From: Tyto alba
Taxonomy: Eukaryota > Chordata > Aves > Strigiformes > Tytonidae
Length of the DNA stretch: 64,000 nt
Assembly: GCF_018691265.1 (NCBI RefSeq)
Contig: NW_024881282.1
Span: forward strand, 26,562,899-26,626,898
Reading direction: 5' to 3'
Position numbers and translations under genes: made by a program. This document shows, piece by piece, positions 1 through 10,247 of this stretch; position 1 is the first letter of the stretch, and the number at the start of each line of letters is the position of its first letter. The notes below the pieces were generated by a model. That model searched no databases. It had not been told where the DNA came from and was given only the letters and a program-made list of their open reading frames with translations.

Positions 1-149
1 CCCTTCCCCTCCCTTCCCCTCCCTTCCCCTCCCTTCCCCTCCCTTCCCCTCCCTTCCCCTCCCTTCCCCTCCCTTCCCCTCCCTTCCCCTCCCTTCCCCT
101 CCCTTCCCCTCCCTTCCCCTCCCTTCCCCTCCCTTCCCCTCCCTTCCCC
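1..149. repeat. Decamer tandem array (CCCTTCCCCT), 14.9 copies, open at window start
   Basis: The first 140 bases are fourteen exact copies of the ten-base unit CCCTTCCCCT, followed by nine more matching bases; the match breaks at position 150. The array starts at base 1, so its true length is unknown and the window may begin at an assembly edge. The complementary strand is all purine, with alternating runs of four and three G separated by AA or A. That meets the usual pattern for G-quadruplex folding and also for triplex DNA. No copy-to-copy variation is visible, which suggests recent expansion or active homogenisation. It is not the telomeric TTAGGG repeat. Confidence 0.98.
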
Positions 150-246
150 ACGGGCCGGGGGGAGCTCCCCCACCCCGGTCCGGGACCCGGGGCTGGCCAC
201 TGGCCACGGGTCTGAGTTGGCCAGGCACCTTCTCCTGAGGCTGCAG
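150..246 (+). other. GC-rich segment; weak candidate for the 3' end of an upstream CCNA1 exon
   Basis: This GC-rich stretch follows the decamer array and ends in CTGCAG before GTGAAG, a plausible splice donor at 246/247. The frame compatible with the first certain CCNA1 exon stays open through the segment, while the other two frames contain stops. Splicing 246 to 1270 would give Gln-Gly before the next residues, which resembles the Gln-Gly or Gln-Glu junction I recall in mammalian cyclin A1. The rest of the translated segment does not look like known cyclin A1 and has no ATG. It may equally be untranslated, promoter or intron sequence. Confidence 0.2.
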
Positions 247-1269
247 GTGAAGGCCTGGGGGTGGAGGGGTTCGTAGTCACATCAGGCTCCTCCTAGTGAG
301 CGTGAGTTTCCCGAGAACACTGCCAGTAACCCCTCAGTCCTAATCTCCAGCTGCTTCCCTGTGGAGATATTTGGAACAAATAATCCGTCCTGGAAGGAAG
401 GGGGGCTTGCCGTGCCTTTTTGGGTGCTTACTCCCTAAAGTGTAGCAGGTGGTTTAAGTAGAAGTCTGTTCACTGATGGTTGCCCAAAGGTCCCGTTGCT
501 GCGTGGCTGGCTGGGCTTCCCTTCAGGGTGCCAGAGCCTTCAAGAAGCTGAAGTTCGCAGAGGGTCTGTCTGCATTTACGTTCTTTGGGCCCTCCTGGAG
601 TCTGCTGGTGTGGCAGGGAAAATGTTATTATGCTGACTTACAGGACCTAAACCAGCAGCTGTTATATGTACCCAAATGTTTTTCAGTTGTGACTGTGCAA
701 AGCCCAGAATTCCGTTGGTGGCTTGCTGGTAGCAGATGATGTAAAGGATTGTAACCTGGTCATACATTGTAGTCCTAACGGTTCTGATGCTTGAGCTCAA
801 AAGTTCAAACACGGGTTTATAACTTCAGTATAAAATACTTTCTCTCAGGTGAAGTCCTTCATAAGTCTGTGATGGTGCCTGAACTTTTCCTTTTGTCACT
901 TTAACTTGCTGTGCTTTAAAGCAGCTGCTCCTCCCCAGCACTGAGTGTGGAGCAGACCCTGCATTTGCCAGCCCCGCCAGACCTGAGCAGCATCCTCACC
1001 TCCTTCTTCTTGGTGGGTGCTGCAGACGCGGCTGCTCCCCTGGCTCCTGCCTTTCACACCACCTCACTCCATGAGGGGTCTGTTGCAGCAAGACAGAAAC
1101 AAGTGGTACTTCTGAGGCATCAGCTGTAGCTGGTGGATTTTTGGAGTGAAGTCTTTTGTTATTGGTGTCTGTTAGGCAAGGAAAGTGATTTTTCTTTTCT
1201 AAAACAAGTGATACCGTTGTTTTCTTCCTGAGTTGCCCTCCCACATCATTACTCTGTGCTCCGTTTCAG

Positions 1270-1513
1270 GGTGGTACTGTTATCAGACACTTCTCTGGCT
1301 CTGAAAACACCATCCCTTCATCTGGAAAAGATGAATTACCTAACAGCATGGTCAGTGCTGCATCAAACCAAGGCTTTGCTATCTACATAGATGAACCAGA
1401 GCAGAAAGAAAACTACAGCTGCCAGGTGGCTGAAGAGCTGGAATCAAGCCTGTGTGAACTGGATACTAGTGCAATGACATCCAGTATTCACCTCCTGCTG
1501 GATCTGAGTACAG
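1270..1513 (+). CDS. CCNA1: CCNA1 coding exon (first certain exon)
   Basis: The acceptor AG is at 1268-1269 and the donor GT at 1514. The exon begins in phase 0 and ends one base into a codon, encoding residues 1-81 of the visible protein. It holds the cyclin A1-type segment with FSGSEN, then [12 protein letters not shown] and the acidic linker ending LLLDLST. Reading continues in frame upstream of the ATG at 1348, which supports an internal exon rather than a start exon. This linker is the least conserved part of the family, so the exon edges rest on splice sites plus the SGSEN match. Confidence 0.88.
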
Positions 1514-4500
1514 GTAACTCCTATTACTGCTCAGATGGCATCTATAGCACAAGTACACGTAGGGTGGTTATGAACTGTGATGCTGGTAAACTAGTGAGTA
1601 GTTTGTGTTACCGTAAATAACACTTCAAGGCAACTTGGATTGTGTCTACATGAGGAACAACACTTCTATGCTAGAAATAGCAGAAGAGGCTAATTACACA
1701 AATATCTTGCTGCTTCCTCTTGTTAGGATCTCCTATGGTAGTGGACACATCCTTACAGTCCCAGCCTGAGGATCACATGGGAGATGCCGTAACTCTGACT
1801 GTGGGAGAGTATGCAGAAGACATTCATCAGTACCTGCGAGAGGCTGAAGTGAGTGGCTTGTAACAAGCTTATAGATATTTGTCTCTGCGATGGGCCGCAA
1901 TACTGCAAAGATGTATGGCTGCTGCAGGGTAATCCAAGGCTGCCACTGAGCTACAAATAAGAGAAAGCAAGCAGTAAAAGCAGTCTCTGAAGGCAGCATC
2001 TAGTGAGTGATGGGATATTTCAGGGATGCAGAGTAATCCTGAAAGTAATTACCATTGGAGCATCTCTTGTCTCTTTGAGAAGAAGATTTCTTGCAGATGG
2101 GAGTTGAATGCTGCAAAAATACTAAAGCAGTTGGATGTGATCTCACTGACAGCACTCTTGCCATAGTAGTAGTTTTTCCTACCCTTCTGTATCAGAGTAG
2201 TAACCTGAGGTCTCCCAATGGGAAGGGAGGCAGGGGGGTGAGATGTGATTCGTTCTTTTCAGATCCCTCTGAATGGCTCATACATGCTTGATGGCAAAGG
2301 CTGTCTGTAGTTCAGGAGCTCTTCTCTGCTACTAACAGAGGCTCCTATCTCTTCAGTGTATAAATACTACCTTCTATAGATGCTACTAGCTGCTACTTAA
2401 GACTACTAGCACTATAATTGTAGTTAATGCTAATGGGTTATTAATAGTGGAACAACTTTTGGTGTAAGTATCAAGAATGTTGAGCTCAGCCATCAATGGG
2501 TCTCTTCAGGGTGAGTGTCCTGATTCTTCAGTTATCTCTCCAAACAGGTAAGATTCAGGCCCAAGCCCTACTACATGAGGAAGCAACCAGATATCACAAC
2601 AGGAATGCGTGCCATCCTGGTAGACTGGCTGGTGGAAGTAGGGGAAGAATATAAACTTCGGACAGAGACTTTGTACTTGGCAGTGAACTTCCTGGACAGG
2701 TTTCTTTCCTGCATGTCTGTTCTCAGAGGGAAGCTGCAGCTTGTAGGAACAGCAGCAATTCTCCTGGCTGCGTAAGTGTTTCACCTCCCAAAATCTGTGA
2801 GCTAAAACTTATTTTTGGACTGAGTCTTTTAGTTTAATTTGAAGGACTGAAGCTTGCAGTGGTAGGTAGCTTTTCATGATGTCTCAAGATTAGCAACTTT
2901 ACCTACTTTGGTACTAGCAAAATTAAGCATTTAATTTTTGATGTGAGGAACTGTAGTAGGGAAACCTTGTAAGCGCAACAGCAGGAGCAAAAACACTACT
3001 GTTAGGCTGCTAGACTGTGAGGCTGTAGTAGATTCACAGCTGCAATCTGCAATTCGCCTTGAACTGCTTTAAGTAGACAGGGTACCCATCAGCCTAGGAG
3101 CACGTGGGGTTTTGTCTGGAGTTCATTGTGTTACTGAGACTTTCTCTCTGAGGGCTTGCTATTGTTAGCTCTTGAGTAATGCAAGCATGTTTCTGTCTAG
3201 ACTGATGACTTGGAATTTCTCTAAACATCTTTGCCCAAATTTGAAACTAAATTGTTATCTAGCCTGGAGGAAGGACTAAAGTAAGAGCTCCACACAAATC
3301 TTGGTAGTGTCACGTGCTCATCCTGCTATGGATCCAGCAGAAAACTTTCTTCACCATAACTTTCAAGCTGACAAATGTGGCTTTTATTCCTTCTTCAGGA
3401 AATATGAAGAGATCTACCCACCAGAAGTAGATGAATTTGTGTATATAACAGATGATACCTACACAAAGAGGCAGCTGCTACGAATGGAACACATGCTTCT
3501 CAAAGTGTTGGCTTTTGACCTAACAGCCCCAACCATCAACCAGTTCCTCCTTCATTATATGCAGAGGCATGGAGTCTGCATCAGGACAGAGAACTTTGCA
3601 AGGGTATGAATTATCCTCCTTTTAGAACTGAGGGGGAAGAATTGTTCCTAAAAGCAGAACCACTTGTGTTTCACTAATTTATCTGAGCAGACAGGTTCTG
3701 CTACTATGCTATACTCCATCAGAAGATATTCTTATGCCAAGTCTTATCTGGGACTGCAACAGGCCTGAAACTGGATGTTTTGTAGGCTACTACCTTCAGT
3801 AGGCAACTTATGTGCTGAGACTTCTGGATAAATGTTTCATGGAAATCTTAAATTTGTTGTATCTTGTATCTCGTCAGGGCTAATGCACTGACTAGGCAGC
3901 TAGGTGGTAGGGATCTGGTTGTTTTTTCAACAGTGCTGGCATAGCAAGTCTGCCCTGGAGGTGGTGGTACTACGTATTGCTACACAATGACACAGTATAT
4001 GCCTGCATAGCTGCACAGGCAACCCTGCTTAGAAATGGGTTAATGCAAGATCATAGCAAAACATATACCCTTTGTGGATAAGCAGCAGGTCACAGGATTG
4101 TACAGTGACTCTGCTCCAACAGAGCCCAAATTCTGTTTCTTAGAGCTTTATCCCTGATCTCCAAGTGAGGTTCACCTATATGAAGAAAAGCCTTGGAGGA
4201 TGGGAAGCGTGTGTATTTGTTATTTTTACAAAACGTGAATTTTCCAAGTCTCTCTCTGTAAAATTACATCAGAGCTGGCGATGGGACCAGAACTTCAGAC
4301 TAGTATAGATTGTTTAGGCTTTGACAAAGTGTAGTCTTTCTGTCCTCATGGAAACATGCTAAAGGTTATTCTGCAAGATCAACAGGACTACAATGATATT
4401 TCTACCCATCAGACATGTAACTCATGGTTTTTACATAAAATTGAGACCACTGACATCTTTCAGTGCTTGCTATATTGGATGGATTGTACCAGCTAGGCTT

Positions 4501-5817
4501 ATTCTGTTTGAAAATCTTGTGTTTTTTTGGTTCAGTATCTTGCAGAGCTGAGTCTCCTTGAAGCTGACCCTTTTCTGAAGTACCTTCCTTCACAGACTGC
4601 TGCAGCAGCCTACTGTCTAGCAAACTATACAGTGAACAAGTCTTTCTGGGTAAGAACTACTGCATATTAATGAGTAGCTCCAGCATTTTATGTTACTGGA
4701 ATTAGGCTGAGAAGTAGCTTCAAAGTATGTTATAAAGGCTGAAATCCTAGGATGAGTAGCTGTTCCTGACCTAACGGGACTGCCTGATAAATGAATGTTA
4801 CCTGAATCTGAAATAGCCTGCCTCTTCTCTGAAATGGGAGGGACCTTGCTGTCTTGCTTGCTTACATCAAGCCTGTACCTAAGGCCTCATTAGTCTTTAA
4901 TCTCCAAAATTCCTACCTCAAATACAATTCAAGGGCTTTCTGGGAGGGAGGGGAGAGCTGAATGTGGCCACGAGTGGAGTGATTACACCGAGTGGCTGCT
5001 TTAACACAGGCCTCGATAGGCCGTTCAGCTGTATGTTGGAGGAATAGGTTTAGCAGAGAACAAGATCCAGAAGAGATGTAATGGATGCCACATGCTTAGA
5101 ACAGAAGGAGCTTCTTGTCAGATGTGTTGGCACCAAGGAAGGCATAGGGTGAAACTGATGGCAGGGTACACTTGAATCCTTTTCAAGCCTAAAGAGTCGA
5201 GAGTGAGCAATGATTTAGTGAAAATAGTTTCTGCTTCTGTAGAAAATCTTCTAAATGAATGCTGCCTATGATAGAGTAACAGTGGGTTTTTTTCCTCTGA
5301 CCAGCCAGAAACCCTTGCTGCATTCACTGGGTATTCCTTTAGTGAGATAGTGCCTTGCCTGACTGATCTGCATAAAATATGCCTTGATGCTCCCCATCGC
5401 CAGCTGCAAGCAATTAAGGAGAAGTATAAGTGCTCAAAGTAAGTAGCCAAGAAGCCAGTGTCCTGTAACTTGAGGGCTCTAAGCACAGGATGACTCTGGT
5501 TTAGCAGATTGGGCTACAGCTGCTATAGCTGACAAACTTCTCATAGTGGTCAGCTTCTACTCCTGAAACAGAAGCCTCTGTCAGCCTCTTGAGGGGAAAA
5601 CTTTTCTGACCAGAAAAGTAGATAGGTATACAGATGTACTGGATAAAAATAATTCTGTGATGTCACGGGGTGATTCTTTTCTCCCCCAGTGTATTGCCCA
5701 AGAAGGAGATATCTTTAAATTTGTCAGCTAAGCTATTATGTTTAGTGACTGCATTTCTATTCCAGGTACCTGCAGGTGTCTCTTCTGGATCCCCCAGCAG
5801 TTCTTCCTCTATTATAG
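1270..5817 (+). CDS. CCNA1: Cyclin A1, seven coding exons, N-terminus missing from the window
   Basis: Cyclin A1 is a regulatory subunit of CDK2 and CDK1; in vertebrates it acts mainly in male meiosis and early embryos. Joining 1270-1513, 1727-1848, 2548-2771, 3399-3603, 4536-4649, 5305-5438 and 5766-5817 gives 364 residues and a TAG stop, and every intron is GT-AG. The first cyclin fold is near residues 141-238 and the second near 242-362. The MRAIL patch is at 142-146, followed by Trp149, Glu152, Leu185 and Gln186. The CDK-contacting Lys198 (in KYEEIYPPE) and Glu227 (in MEH) are both present. Cyclin A1 rather than A2 is shown by [24 protein letters not shown] and the LLDPPAV tail. About 100 N-terminal residues, including the destruction box, are expected upstream. 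An ATG at 1348 is internal, because matching sequence (SGSEN) precedes it. Confidence 0.96.
1727..1848 (+). CDS. CCNA1: CCNA1 coding exon
   Basis: Acceptor TTGTTAG ends at 1726 and donor GTGAGT starts at 1849. It encodes residues 82-122: the SPMVVDTS segment and [14 protein letters not shown], the N-terminal helix that precedes the first cyclin fold. The upstream intron is 213 bases, the shortest in the gene. Confidence 0.94.
2548..2771 (+). CDS. CCNA1: CCNA1 coding exon with the MRAIL patch
   Basis: Acceptor CAAACAG ends at 2547 and donor GTAAGT starts at 2772. It encodes residues 123-196 and two bases of the next codon. It contains [30 protein letters not shown], and the helix [13 protein letters not shown] followed by [13 protein letters not shown]. 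These residues form the substrate-recruiting hydrophobic patch and the first three helices of the first cyclin fold. The split codon reads GC/G (Ala), where mammalian cyclin A proteins have Ser before the CDK-contacting Lys. Confidence 0.97.
3399..3603 (+). CDS. CCNA1: CCNA1 coding exon with the CDK-contact Lys/Glu
   Basis: Acceptor TTCTTCAG ends at 3398 and donor GTATGA starts at 3604. It encodes [19 protein letters not shown], then [12 protein letters not shown] and [21 protein letters not shown], ending at the cyclin A1-specific [11 protein letters not shown]. Lys198 and Glu227 of the visible protein correspond to Lys266 and Glu295 of human cyclin A2, which bind the CDK. An open frame extends upstream of the acceptor but does not match cyclin. 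Confidence 0.97.
4536..4649 (+). CDS. CCNA1: CCNA1 coding exon, second cyclin fold
   Basis: Acceptor TTGGTTCAG ends at 4535 and donor GTAAGA starts at 4650. The exon is exactly 38 codons in phase 0. It encodes [19 protein letters not shown] and [17 protein letters not shown], the first helices of the C-terminal cyclin fold. NYTVNKSFW is closer to cyclin A1 than to A2. Confidence 0.97.
5305..5438 (+). CDS. CCNA1: CCNA1 coding exon, second cyclin fold
   Basis: Acceptor CTGACCAG ends at 5304 and donor GTAAGT starts at 5439. It encodes [19 protein letters not shown], a DLHK helix, and [10 protein letters not shown] with the last codon split across the intron. These are the last helices of the second cyclin fold. 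A 122-residue open frame on the opposite strand over this exon is a shadow. Confidence 0.97.
5766..5817 (+). CDS. CCNA1: CCNA1 terminal coding exon and stop
   Basis: Acceptor TATTCCAG ends at 5765. The exon completes the split Lys codon, then encodes [16 protein letters not shown] and a TAG stop at 5815-5817. The end matches the family's C-terminal tail in position and length, so the protein is not truncated at this end. Confidence 0.95.
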
Positions 5818-6035
5818 AGACTGTGGATCCTGGACTTGAAGATTACTTTGTCCTAATCAGCAAAACTGGTCTAACATGTCAGCACTGCAGGTCATGTGTC
5901 TGTAACCACAGTGATCAGAATGGTTTTTAGCTAGTATTTTTTAATTACATGCCTTTTAAAAAAGGATCTTAAACTACACCTCTTAATATAACCAACAGCA
6001 CTTTTAATAAATGTCATGTTACACTGTTCCACCAA
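5818..6035 (+). other. CCNA1: CCNA1 3' untranslated region
   Basis: Sequence from the stop codon to just past the polyadenylation signal AATAAA at 6006-6011. Cleavage would be expected roughly 10-30 bases downstream. The end given is approximate. A longer form using later signals cannot be excluded. Confidence 0.7.
6006..6011 (+). terminator. CCNA1: Polyadenylation signal AATAAA of CCNA1
   Basis: A canonical AATAAA hexamer lies 188 bases after the CCNA1 stop codon. A GT-rich stretch follows within 40 bases, as expected for a cleavage and polyadenylation site. Confidence 0.7.
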
Positions 6036-8271
6036 ATCTTCTGACTCCAGTTAATACTGCAGTAACAGTGAGTGGAAATGGTTGTATTTTTTTTTTTTTA
6101 AATCATTGTAAGCAGGGCTTCTAAGCTAGATGTAATGGATCGTGTGGCTTGAACCAACACAGCCTGATGTCTCTATAGACACAGGTGATTTGCTGCACTA
6201 ACTTATCTATTTCTTCCTCTTCTATGAGACAAGATCACGTGGCCATGAACAGAACCTCTTCTCTGTGACACCATATCACAGCAAAAACATCCAAGTGCAA
6301 GTGTTCCATGAACTGGTGTGTAGAAGACCATCAATGTCAGGGTAAAAGTCAAACTTCCCTTTATGGATGCAAATCAGGGGGATTCATGTGCAGGGAGCTG
6401 GAGGGAGGGGAGATTGTGGCTGGCAGAGCCTTTGGAACACTCCAAACATGGGTGGACAAACTGCAGAAGAGAGCAGTGCTAAAAGCTATGAAGTACTGAA
6501 ACAGTGGAGTTGAGCTGGATGGCTGGTGTCATGGTATTGAGTAGTCTTATGGGAGATGACCTCTCTGGCCACTAAAGCACTGCTAAATGTGCTCTGCAGT
6601 CTCTAGAGAAACCTCACCCTTGGCAGGGAGGAGTGAGGTGAGGGGACAGGACTAGTAACTGTCTTACCCTGAGCTGCTACACTCTTTTGGCCCCCTGGTT
6701 ATTCATTAGATTGAGTACTCAAGGTTGTGCTTTGTTTTGTGTTTGTTTGTTTGTTTTAAAAACACTACCCCTGTCCAAAGTAGCTAAAACTAATCCAGTT
6801 GGTCATGTTGGTTAATATGTAGAGAACTATTTGGCTCGTCTAAATGGCAAGGTAAGTCTGAGGTGTTTTCTTACTGTAAGAGTTTAAAACCTTCAGTGCT
6901 TACTGTTTCCTAAGAGTAATCTGTACAGGGCATTGTTTTTCCAGGCAAGAATATGCTTAACACTTGACATTAACATGCAGTTCAGCAGGCATACTATGCA
7001 CCAGCTAACAAACATTTTACTTTAATTTTAAAAACTGGCAATACAAGCGTATATATCATGAGGTTCTTAGCTTCAGACGTTTCACTTCCTTCGATTTGTA
7101 TGCAAGACTTTTTTTCCCTCTGCCACCTCACTGTCCAGACTGGTGAATCTTCCTAGTGTAATGCAAACCCTTGTATTCCCCCAAAATGGAGATAGTGGCA
7201 ATGGCTGGGTCACTTGTCTCAAAGTAAATATCCTTTAATGGAGAGGAGCATTCACTTTCAGTCCATCCTATGCAGTTCTTGGTCTCTTGCTTCAAGAGTC
7301 TGAGTAAATGAATCTGTCCTGGTATTTACTGGTAACGGCAGATGTGACCAGATATCCCATGCTCATGCCTGTGGTATCCATTTTATGATGGGGACCTAGA
7401 TCCATTGATAGTCTCAATGCAATGAATTTCATGGCTTGTGGATGAATGTCTTGAAGGTCATCTGAGCTTCATTCATGCTTGCAGACCAGTCCTTTAAAGT
7501 AGGTGACTCAGTACAAAGGTCAGAGCCAGTGATGTGTAGTTACAAGGGGGAGTGGTGAATTTCTTGGTTGCCTGTTTTGCAAGGAAATGGTGAGTGTACT
7601 AAGAAAGAGTCTTGATAAATCTACCAAGCTTGTGAATACCAGCTTGTTTACAGTGTTTTCATGCTGAACCTAAGGTGTCCCAAAACCCCATGTTAATAAG
7701 CCTTTACTCCACTTATGAGTAATAGTGCTTACTGAACTGCATTTAATGTTAGAGTACTTTGAAAACAGTAATGAAAGTCTCAAGTGCAGAACCATTTTCC
7801 TAGTGTTACAGCAGTTTGAAGGTATTTGTATGGCCATGCCAATAGTAACAGAGAAAAGATGAGTTTTGGTCTTATGAACAGTCTATGGCCACAGTCATGT
7901 CTCATGTTCCTGGAACAACAGATCTGGTGCATCTAAGGCAGTAGGAGGTGTCCAGGTCTAAATTTGTTAAATGTTTTAACATGTGTTGTTTTAGAAGCCA
8001 AAATTTAGTTCTCTTTTTTGAAGTTTACTCTGCTGCAAGGCATACAATAGTTGCATTTGACTTCCTTGAAGCTTTAATTCTCTGGTATACAAACTTGCTT
8101 GATTTTTTTTTTTTTTTTTTAAACTATAATATCTGGAGAAGATTGTGCTTCATTGGATTTCTTATTTTTGTCTTATTTTGCAACTGAGCAAGTGGCTTAA
8201 ATATTATTTTAGTCTAAAGGCTAAAAAGAAAAAATGAAGAAAGCTAAATAGTTAAGGTAAAGCATCACATG
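6036..8271. other. Intergenic, no gene seen
   Basis: No conserved coding exon, RNA gene or recognisable transposon was found. Open frames are short and resemble no family I know. A T/GTTT-rich patch lies at 6729-6758 and a run of 18 T at 8103-8120. Part of this stretch could be an alternative 3' untranslated region of CCNA1. Confidence 0.6.
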
Positions 8272-9028
8272 ATCATAGAATCATAAAGTGGTTTGGGTTG
8301 GAAGGGATACTAAAGATCATCTAGTTCCAACCCCCCACACCATGGGCAGGGATACCTTCCACTAGACCAGGTTGCTCAAAGCTCTGTCCAGCCTGGTCTT
8401 GACCACTTCCAGGGAGGAATAACTTCTCTGGGCAATTTGTGCCAGTATCTCACCACCATCACATTAAAGAATTTCTTCCTTATAGCTAATATAAATCTAC
8501 CTGCTTTCAGTTTAAAACCATTACCCTTTGTACTTCCACTATACTCTCTGATAGAGTTCCTCCTCATCTTTCCTGTAGGTCCCTTTTAAGTAATAGAAGG
8601 ATGCTGTAAGGTCTCCCCAGAGCCTTCTCTTCTCTAGGCTGAACAACCCCAACTGTCTCAGCCTGTCCTCATAAAGGAGGTGCTCCAGCCCTCTGATCAT
8701 CTTTGTGGCCTCCTATGGACCTGCTTGAGCAGGTCTGGGTCCTTCTTGTTTATGCTGGGGGCACCAGAGCTCTACACAGTACTCCAGGTGGGGTCTCATG
8801 AGAGCAGAGTAGAGGGGAAGAATCTCCCCTCCCTCGACCTGCTGGCCACATTTCTCTTGATGCAGCCCAGGACATGGTTGGCTTTCTGGGCTGCAAGCAC
8901 ATGGTGCTGGCTCATACTTGGTTTTCCATCCACTAATAACCCCAAGTCCTTCTCTGCAGGGGTGCTCTCAATCCACTCATTGACTAGCCTGTATTTGTGC
9001 TTGGGAGTGCCTCAACCATGTTGCCATG
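8272..9028 (-). mobile_element. CR1 LINE fragment, 3' end, 5'-truncated
   Basis: CR1 is the dominant avian LINE and is usually 5'-truncated on insertion. This copy reads on the minus strand, with its 3' tail at 8272 (ATCATAGAATCAT) and truncation near 9028. The minus strand between 8376 and 8567 encodes a stop-bounded remnant of the C-terminus of the CR1 reverse-transcriptase ORF, with [19 protein letters not shown] matching the family's usual [12 protein letters not shown]. The plus strand carries the familiar reverse-complement blocks on CR1 decay and lineage. It is moderately diverged and cannot encode a working protein. Confidence 0.93.
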
Positions 9029-9960
9029 CTCTATTTCTTGCTTCCTTTTGTTGTATTTGTTTTACTGCTCTTGTATGAGTGAGCCTTGACTCTTTCAAGG
9101 TGAAAACTGGGTGCTATCTCCTTTCTCATTCTATGTGAATCATCACACTTAACTCTGGCCTACGTTTCATATTGGCTCTCCTGTGCAGCCGATGTTTGAG
9201 ATCAAGGTATGAGAGATGTTTCAACTAAGCATATTGTGGTAATGAAGGTGAAATAATGCCGTTTTTAATAAGATGAAGTGCTTAAATGCAGATGCAAAAG
9301 CACTTAAATGTACTTGAAAGATGTACTGAGAACAAGTATCCAGGAATATGGATTTGTAAAGGAGGAGATGAAAGCAATCCAAAAGGAAGCTTTAAGTATT
9401 CATTGATGTAGTGCTTATGCTATACAGAAAAAACTAGAACCTGTAAAGCTCACAGCCCTTGTGTGATGTTGGAAACAGAACGAGTTCTTGAAGAAATACA
9501 GAGGAATCAACATGAAAGACTAAACAGAGGTAGTCTCAGTTCTTGGCCCTCCCACTTAATGGTTTGTAAACCACAGCCACAAATAAGACCTCATTTTTGT
9601 TCTTGTTGTGCAGGAAATACTTAAACTGTTGTTTCTGAATTATCAAGCCTGATCTTGCTCAGTTATCTCTGCTGGCAAGATCAGTCTGACTTTCAGCATG
9701 TGTATTTAAAGGCTGAATATTGACTTCTATGCAGGTCACAGTATTTTCCCTCCAGTCAAAATGTATTGGGATAATACACTGTCAGTAAAACCTACTGGTA
9801 AGACAGCAGGCTGAGCACATTCAAGGAGTTTGAGTGATCATTTTAATACTCTAAGTGGAGTGGGTTGGAACTGAGAAGTGTTGAGGTTTTTAACTTGGCC
9901 TCATGATGTTCAATTCAAGAGTTCTTTAACACTGGTATTAGAAGGAAACACAGAGCTCCC
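9029..9960. other. Intergenic, no gene seen
   Basis: Unique-looking, AT-moderate sequence between the CR1 at 8.3-9.0 kb and the LTR at 9.96 kb. I see no coding exon, RNA gene or repeat here. Confidence 0.55.
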
Positions 9961-10247
9961 TGTCGTGGTTTGAGCCTGGTTGGCAGCCTAACACCACACA
10001 GCCACTCTCTCCCCCTTCTCTTCCGGCAACAAGAAGGGACAGATGAGCCAGGCTTGAGGTTTGAGATGGGACTGGGATGGGGAAAAAATCACCCTTTATG
10101 GTCACGAGCAAAAGGCAGACTCATTAGGGGAATTAAAAAAGCTGACTTAAAGCTGGGGGAGCTTCGAGAAGCTTCTCACAGGGGGCCGCCCCTATAGCCC
10201 CCTCCCTTGCCACCAAAAAACCCCACCGCTCACTCAAACCCAGGACA
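9961..10247 (-). mobile_element. Internally deleted ERVL-like solo LTR
   Basis: The element starts TGTCGTGG and ends CAGGACA, the same termini as the 1.07-kb LTR at 30240-31309, and matches it closely at both ends. About 780 bases between them are missing: the left part (to about 10136) matches the distal U5 end and the right part (from about 10138) the start of U3, when read on the minus strand. It is flanked by CTCCC (9956-9960) and CTTCC (10248-10252), a probable 5-bp target-site duplication with one change. No promoter or polyadenylation signal remains. It could be a post-insertion deletion or a short subfamily that moved in this form. Confidence 0.88.

Noticed and set aside
1..149. Telomeric repeat
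   Set aside because: The unit is a CCCTTCCCCT decamer, not the vertebrate TTAGGG/CCCTAA hexamer.
476..739. 87-codon open frame as an upstream CCNA1 exon
   Set aside because: The translation shows no similarity to cyclin A1 and no suitable donor in the right phase was seen.
1348..1620. Independent 90-codon gene starting at the ATG at 1348
   Set aside because: It is an internal part of CCNA1: matching residues lie upstream of the ATG, and the open frame runs past the donor at 1514 into an intron.
5118..5486. 122-codon minus-strand open frame
   Set aside because: It lies antisense over a certain CCNA1 exon and its intron, with no recognisable motif.
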